From contig JAMDAP010000051.1 in NCBI GenBank assembly GCA_023484675.1, positions 1-6,215 on the forward strand: 6,215 nt of DNA, read 5' to 3'. The DNA is from Bacillota bacterium (lineage in GTDB: Bacteria; Bacillota_E; Symbiobacteriia; JAMDAP01). Made by a program: the position numbers and the translations under genes. The notes under the pieces are model-generated. The model saw only the letters and a program-made list of their open reading frames with translations. It did not search any database and was not told the DNA's origin. Positions within the stretch are counted from its first letter, which is position 1, and every line of letters starts with the position of its first letter. Of the stretch, positions 4,101 through 6,215 are shown in pieces.

Positions 4101-6215
4101 AAGTCATCGTGTCGGCGCTTGAAGCGAACAAGAAACTGGTCCTTGGCACCCAGTACCGTGGCACGGTTCTGACCAAGCCGGAGCACGTGCGTCTTAACAA
4201 ACAGGGCGAAGTGCAGGTTATGTTTGGAGCAAAATGGGTTTTCCTAACCTCGCCCCAATTGAACGATCTGGCAGCGCGAGCCGGGATGAAGATCCCTGAC
4301 TTCGGCGAGCGGGTGTATCATCGGGACATCGTTGAAAAGGCCCTCGCCGATGGGAAACCCGTGCCGGATGAAGTGCTGAAGGACTACCCGGACCTTACCG
4401 AGCCAGAAGAAGTGGCGTCCCTGGCCGAGCCCCTTGGCCCCCTGAATGAGGCCGCCCGTGGCTCCGACGTCACCGCCGAAACCGAGCGCGGCACCAAGGT
4501 CCAATTGCACTATGCCATCGCCGAGGCCTCCGACTTGGTTGCGTCCCATGACACCGCCCTGAGAAGGAACCCCGATTACCCCGCCGAATTACAGCCCAGA
4601 GACCGCGGCCGCATCGCCTCCGAGGAGCAGGTCAGCCGCATCGCCAGCAAGCTGAACCCGGTTCGCCTGGGCGAGAGTCCCATGGTTGCGGACGGCGCCC
4701 CTGTCGTCGGCCCTGACGGCGTGGTGGAGTCGGGCAACGGCCGGGTCATCGCTCTGCAGCGCGTCTACGACCAGGAGCACGCCAACGCTGGCAAGTACCG
4801 GCAGTGGCTCTTGGACAACGCCGAGAAGTTCGGCCTCGACAAGGCGGCCATCGAGGGCACGCAGGCTCCCGTCCTGGTCCGGGTCCGTGATACCGAAGTA
4901 GACCGGGTGAAGTTCACCCAGGAGGCCAACGAGCAGGCCGTCGCGTCGATGAGCGCCACCGAAAAAGCGAAAAACGACGCCAAGAAACTGACGGGGGTGC
5001 TCATGGCCCAGTTCGTGCCGAACGAGACGGGAGAAATCGACACCCCGGCAAACCGCGCCGCCTTCATCCAGAACTTCATGGAAAAAGTGGTCAGCGACGC
5101 AGAACGGGGCGAGCTGATGCAGGACAACGCCAAGATTAATCAAGCAGGCGTCATCCGCATTCGTAACGCCATCTTCGCCAAAGCCTATGGTGACATCACG
5201 ATCATCGAGAAGCTGGCCGAGTCCACCGACAACAACGTTCGCAACCTGACCAACGCCATGCTGGTCGCGGCGCCCCGCCTGGCGGCCATCAAGGAAGGGA
5301 TCGCGGGCGGCAGATTCTACGACCTGGACCTCACCGGCGACATCGCGGCGGCCGTCAACACCCTTTCCATGCTTCGCGAGGCCGGTCAGACCGTCGATGA
5401 ATACTTCCGGCAGCCCGCCATCCTGAAGGGCACTCTGACCGACCTGGGCAAAGACCTTCTCGACGTTTTCGAGGCCAACGGTCGAAGCACCAAGAAGCTG
5501 TCGTCCATTCTTTTGGCCTACGCCGACATGGTGGAAGCCGTCGGAGATCCCCGGTACGGCAGTGACCTGCTCGGTCGCACGGTCGCTCCGACCCGGGCGG
5601 AAGTGCTGACTGCTGCCCTGAGAAAGGTGGAATTTGGCAGTGAAGGGCAAGCTACGCTTCTCGAAGGTGAGACCGCTGGTGGTCCTGAGACTGGAGCAAA
5701 TCCTCCGGCGCTGGGAGAAGAACAAGGCCAAGGGCGCCCAGAGTTCGGGGACCAAACCCAGCAAGTAGCGCATCTCGTCATCCGGAAGGGCGAAAGCGGC
5801 GCTCTACGTTCTGCTCTTGACGCCCAAGGTAAAATCAGAGTAGGGTTAGATAGCATCACCATCAAGGCAGACGCCAGGGTTCCCGCTGACGTGGCCCAGG
5901 CAGTCAAGGACGCCGCCAGGGGCTGGGAAGTCGTCCGGAACCGCGACGGCAGCGTGATCCTACGCCGACCGGCTGGACCGTCACAGGCCGTCGTCCGAGA
6001 GGTCGAGGCCCTGTACGAGAGGGAGGGTGTACGTGAAGGAGCGGACCCAGAGAAGTCCAAGCACCTCGCCCGGCGTGTCCTCGAAGACATTTCCTCCGGA
6101 GGCGACAGTTCCGGAGGTACTTCCGCCGAAGGCCTTCGCCCCCGGGTACGAACCAGAGGAAGAGCGGCTAGTCTTGCCAAAAACCTGGGAAGTGGAGTTC
6201 GAACGCTTGGGGTGG
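1133..6215 (+). CDS. Giant phage-type polyvalent protein with zincin metallopeptidase and DdrB-like ParB modules (3' partial)
   Basis: Reading from the ATG at 1133 I find no stop before the window edge: 1694 codons plus one base. Modules by residue: 7-25 and 45-63, a duplicated PINWxxLASDLGVVxEW motif; 64-200, Pro/Ala-rich then helical; 203-391, Ala/Gly-rich hydrophobic segments; 409-476, a small unrecognised module; 477-562, Pro/Ala-rich linker; 563-714, zincin with HEIGH at 643-647; 730-955, unrecognised; 972-1088, the PWQITRAEF...DYPDL module; 1117-1502, ParB-superfamily module of the P1 DdrB type with its helical extension; 1503-1544, linker; 1545-1613, small unrecognised module; then a charged helix and a weak tail. 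Length, unrelated modules and disordered linkers match the polyvalent proteins described for phages and conjugative elements, which are thought to enter the cell with the DNA and blunt host defences or aid take-over. Family assignment is by eye. In the last ~130 bp codon use weakens and a competing frame looks better, so the C-terminus is uncertain. A pure tail tape-measure or structural protein is less likely given the HEIGH and SGNGR motifs. Confidence 0.93.
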   Translation, partial: MATKKTKPINWNQLASDLGVVPEWQKQRLDQPVAAPAPAPASEPRPINWDELASDLGVVSEWKWQRPEPTTIVSAPTTPAPQPAPSGPSLFGRRVSLPQLPRIVQAPAQRPAMTWGAQPLGQAPQPVAPAPSYPAISSPLATVRPPSRPMTADYLQRARAALSKRQAPYWEQTLAHKGYPAPAALTPAARTLERYRQLFGKTLPLSILYGPIVGGYQAMPAAQGQEVAPQQPGAERTAYMGIQGALSGASLGALPITEQARNTQEQVAQVGGQFAGAALPWEAAFRLVGAPAAIAAGPAGEALGNAAARLAARLGAREGTRQGTRALTQFLTREAARGAAAGAAATAPTLLTEPAKTPEEAARRVGGAVLSAAAVSAGLPLVGEAVSRFGARPIARMVGDRLRTFIPTGEAVAGSEVDLASAGYRFVKGRGNVPGLWVKQEPTTGLHYGVRVERRVTPGGNVETTYQTFQEAPRGAKAGPKPAEAGPVIDVTAKPAGEPAAPQAAAPAAPAQEPAATPQEPVRTTAAPAEPVATEAPASTSAEVPGPSPNVPATVQEERSGAKVDGMLQVKYPPTKQTQAALKTVPKPVWGSFQRSGITRVEIVAPNELPLSAVADVSPSQGILRINANAGSMTEDIGQTIAHEIGHVVYSRMTPEQRDNIKAAAVLYPDIVKRVAPGYASTGASEEVISELYAEAVLHPKSLPEDLRAALLAEPQGQAPAPAAATEAEITNVPRLPAPHKSWKQVAADYHGQVDPEADLAKLIEKDGDVPLVLKDANGGRHVVMASVWNSQLRHDPLVTGNIREVFLPANGPVEPRIDTHTLPYLPDLAEGLRRGIAAAIEDGNTSAAKLLPALPAPKGEVLKADLPPVALVRYEEGAEQKEAPELVAAAERQNQAIEGGGGFWVGRAFFGQSENREPIWVISSGTYEFAPAADWLEVPTRDKQQHIYILASPKARPTNAPEAEPTQAKEPWQITRAEFQLNENRQKYEVIVSALEANKKLVLGTQYRGTVLTKPEHVRLNKQGEVQVMFGAKWVFLTSPQLNDLAARAGMKIPDFGERVYHRDIVEKALADGKPVPDEVLKDYPDLTEPEEVASLAEPLGPLNEAARGSDVTAETERGTKVQLHYAIAEASDLVASHDTALRRNPDYPAELQPRDRGRIASEEQVSRIASKLNPVRLGESPMVADGAPVVGPDGVVESGNGRVIALQRVYDQEHANAGKYRQWLLDNAEKFGLDKAAIEGTQAPVLVRVRDTEVDRVKFTQEANEQAVASMSATEKAKNDAKKLTGVLMAQFVPNETGEIDTPANRAAFIQNFMEKVVSDAERGELMQDNAKINQAGVIRIRNAIFAKAYGDITIIEKLAESTDNNVRNLTNAMLVAAPRLAAIKEGIAGGRFYDLDLTGDIAAAVNTLSMLREAGQTVDEYFRQPAILKGTLTDLGKDLLDVFEANGRSTKKLSSILLAYADMVEAVGDPRYGSDLLGRTVAPTRAEVLTAALRKVEFGSEGQATLLEGETAGGPETGANPPALGEEQGQGRPEFGDQTQQVAHLVIRKGESGALRSALDAQGKIRVGLDSITIKADARVPADVAQAVKDAARGWEVVRNRDGSVILRRPAGPSQAVVREVEALYEREGVREGADPEKSKHLARRVLEDISSGGDSSGGTSAEGLRPRVRTRGRAASLAKNLGSGVRTLGV
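1151..1321 (+). repeat. Duplicated 19-residue motif near the N-terminus of the giant protein
   Basis: Copy 1 (1151-1207, residues 7-25) reads KPINWNQLASDLGVVPEWQ. Copy 2 (1265-1321, residues 45-63) reads RPINWDELASDLGVVSEWK. The copies are 38 codons apart with a Pro/Ala-rich spacer. Fourteen of 19 residues are identical, yet many shared residues use different codons: SDLGVV is TCT GAC CTC GGG GTA GTC in one and AGC GAC CTG GGC GTT GTG in the other. The duplication is therefore old, and it is the peptide that has been kept. I do not recognise the motif. It could be a short docking or packaging element. Confidence 0.8.
1739..2305 (+). other. Ala/Gly-rich hydrophobic region of the giant protein (residues 203-391)
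   Basis: Several weakly hydrophobic, small-residue-rich stretches alternate with Arg/Glu-bearing helices. Examples are residues 203-219 (LPLSILYGPIVGGYQAM), 241-256, 270-316 and 365-391. None is a classical 20-residue Leu/Ile/Val transmembrane helix, but the Gly/Ala pattern resembles glycine-zipper-like, membrane-interacting segments. In a phage-delivered protein such a region could help passage through or anchoring in the cell membrane; that is inference. An alternative is an alanine-rich helical spacer of GC-rich DNA. Confidence 0.5.
2561..2818 (+). other. Pro/Ala-rich interdomain linker of the giant protein (residues 477-562)
   Basis: About 86 residues dominated by Pro, Ala, Glu, Thr and Lys, with short AAPAAPA-like runs and almost no hydrophobic residues. 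This is a typical disordered tether. It separates the N-terminal hydrophobic part from the metallopeptidase module and is a natural place for proteolytic processing, though no specific cleavage site can be named. Confidence 0.75.
2825..3274 (+). other. Zincin-type metallopeptidase module in the giant protein (residues 565-714)
   Basis: Residues 641-648 read IAHEIGHV, a textbook HExxH zinc site: His643 and His647 would bind zinc and Glu644 would be the catalytic base. It is preceded by a strand-like GILRIN stretch, as expected for the edge strand of a zincin fold. About 40 residues downstream, SEEVISELYAEAV (685-697) offers glutamates (Glu687, Glu691) that could be the third zinc ligand of a gluzincin-like site. 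The intact motif argues for an active peptidase. The substrate is unknown: it could be self-cleavage of the polyprotein-like chain or a host protein. Metallopeptidase modules are known parts of phage polyvalent proteins. Confidence 0.8.
3320..3990 (+). other. Unrecognised central region of the giant protein (residues 730-952)
   Basis: This stretch is well-formed coding sequence with mixed alpha/beta character and no low complexity, so it probably folds. It contains a strand pair around VPLVLKDANGGRHVVMASVW, an FLPANGPVEPR segment, and an aromatic-rich second half with GGGGFWVGRAFFG and PIWVISSGTYEFAPAADWLEV. I cannot assign it to a family or see catalytic residues. It lies between the metallopeptidase and the PWQITRAEF module and may be one or two small associated domains. 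Confidence 0.5.
4046..4396 (+). other. PWQITRAEF...HRxxVExALAxGKPVPxEVLxDYPDL module of the giant protein (residues 972-1088)
   Basis: The module opens with PWQITRAEF (972-980), followed by a helix with ENRQKYE. A beta-rich section has GTVLTKPEHVRLNKQGEVQV and a WVFLTSPQL stretch. It closes with a helix ending in GKPVPDEVLKDYPDL (about 1074-1088). From memory, the combination of a 'W-x-[ML]-T-R-x-E-F' opening and a 'G-K-P-V-P-x-E-V-L-x-D-Y-P-D-L' ending recurs in large proteins of integrated elements and phages, next to methylase, helicase or ParB-like modules. Its biochemical role is not known to me. It directly precedes the ParB-type module here. Confidence 0.6.
4481..5638 (+). other. DdrB-like ParB-superfamily module with helical extension (residues 1117-1502)
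   Basis: The module starts with GTKVQLHYAIAEASDLVASHD, the type of opening that sets the substrate loop in ParB-superfamily domains. It continues through NPDYPAELQPRDR and RIASKLNPVRLGESPMVADGAP to the diagnostic DGVVESGNGRVIALQRVY (ESGNGRVIAL at residues 1199-1208). Further on are APVLVRVRD and FTQEANEQAVASMSATEKA, then a long helical region to about residue 1502. This order matches the ParB-like domain named after phage P1 DdrB, which is widespread in polyvalent proteins. P1 DdrB is associated with the Dar antirestriction system carried in the virion. ParB-fold domains bind nucleotides or act on nucleic acid; the exact activity here is inferred. It is the best-conserved-looking part of the protein. 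Confidence 0.75.
5765..5971 (+). other. Small unrecognised C-terminal module of the giant protein (residues 1545-1613)
   Basis: After an acidic Gly/Glu/Pro linker (residues 1503-1544) comes a compact stretch of about 69 residues with the apparent order strand-helix-strand-helix-strand: VAHLVIRKG, GALRSALDAQG, GLDSITIKA, VAQAVKDAARG, then WEVVRNRDGSVILRRP. It could be a small alpha/beta fold. I do not recognise the family. A charged helix (about 1618-1655) follows, beyond which the coding signal of this frame fades. Confidence 0.4.
6018..6027 (+). promoter_or_regulatory. Shine-Dalgarno for the third gene
   Basis: AGAGGGAGGG contains GGAGG at 6022-6026, six bases before the GTG at 6033. It lies inside the giant gene. 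Its spacing selects GTG 6033 over the in-frame GTG at 6027, which overlaps the motif itself. Confidence 0.65.
6033..6215 (+). CDS. Start of an overlapping downstream gene, unknown function (3' partial)
   Basis: This frame is +1 relative to the giant gene. It is open from a TGA at 5955 to the window edge, giving 61 codons from GTG 6033. The predicted product begins with a Ser/Thr/Pro-rich, probably disordered stretch (MKERTQRSPSTSPG), then Pro-rich PPEATVPEVLPPKAFAPGYE, then acidic EPEEERLVLPKTWEVEFERLGW, which looks like the start of a folded part. Over 6087-6215 this frame ends codons in G or C in 28 of 43 cases by hand count, against 20 of 43 for the giant frame, and the giant frame there uses AGA, CGA and GGA heavily. 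Together with the Shine-Dalgarno this supports a real gene overlapping the giant one by at least 183 bp. The alternative is that the segment is the true C-terminus of the giant protein reached by a frameshift. I do not recognise the product. Confidence 0.62.
   Translation, partial: MKERTQRSPSTSPGVSSKTFPPEATVPEVLPPKAFAPGYEPEEERLVLPKTWEVEFERLGW

Noticed and set aside
3629..4186. 185-codon open frame on the - strand
   Set aside because: Antisense to continuous coding of the giant gene, with no Shine-Dalgarno-supported start and no recognisable motif.
4589..5773. 394-codon open frame on the - strand
   Set aside because: It lies antisense to the ParB-type module, which has recognisable motifs and regular codon use. 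Long antisense frames are expected in GC-rich coding DNA, and its translation has no motif.
1..6215. tRNA, rRNA, CRISPR array, insertion sequence or terminal inverted repeats
   Set aside because: Nearly all bases are in supported coding frames. I saw no cloverleaf, no regularly spaced DNA repeats and no transposase motif.

Overview
The window is GC-rich, coding on the + strand throughout, and almost gap-free. It holds three genes in one direction: the 3' part of a helix-rich protein (3-1097), a giant open frame of at least 1694 codons (1133 to the right edge), and the start of a third gene that overlaps the giant frame (6033 to the right edge). The only clear gap is 35 bp between genes 1 and 2. 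The layout suggests a bacteriophage or prophage, or less likely a conjugative element. Shine-Dalgarno sequences of the strong GGGAGG type fit a host that relies on canonical ribosome binding, such as a GC-rich Firmicute, but the host cannot be named from this sequence.

The centrepiece is the giant gene. It has the build of a phage 'polyvalent' protein: one very long chain carrying unrelated modules separated by Pro/Ala-rich linkers. Phages and conjugative elements are thought to deliver such proteins into the host with their DNA. In order it shows: two copies of a 19-residue motif (PINWxxLASDLGVVxEW); a Pro-rich stretch; several Ala/Gly-rich hydrophobic segments; a Pro/Ala-rich linker; a zincin-type metallopeptidase module with HEIGH; an unrecognised region; a module running from PWQITRAEF to a 'KPVPDEVLKDYPDL' motif; a ParB-superfamily module of the P1 DdrB type with the SGNGR motif and a long helical tail; and a small unrecognised C-terminal module. 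The frame is still open at the window edge.

The upstream gene encodes a soluble, Gln/Arg/Ala-rich helical protein with no recognisable enzymatic motif. Its position just before the polyvalent gene fits a virion or internal (ejected) protein, but this is inference. The third gene starts at a GTG with a well-placed Shine-Dalgarno and a disordered Ser/Pro-rich N-terminus. Codon usage over the last ~130 bp fits this frame better than the giant frame. So either the giant gene ends shortly beyond the window with a long out-of-frame overlap, or the junction hides a frameshift.

No RNA genes, CRISPR array, insertion sequence, promoter or terminator could be supported.
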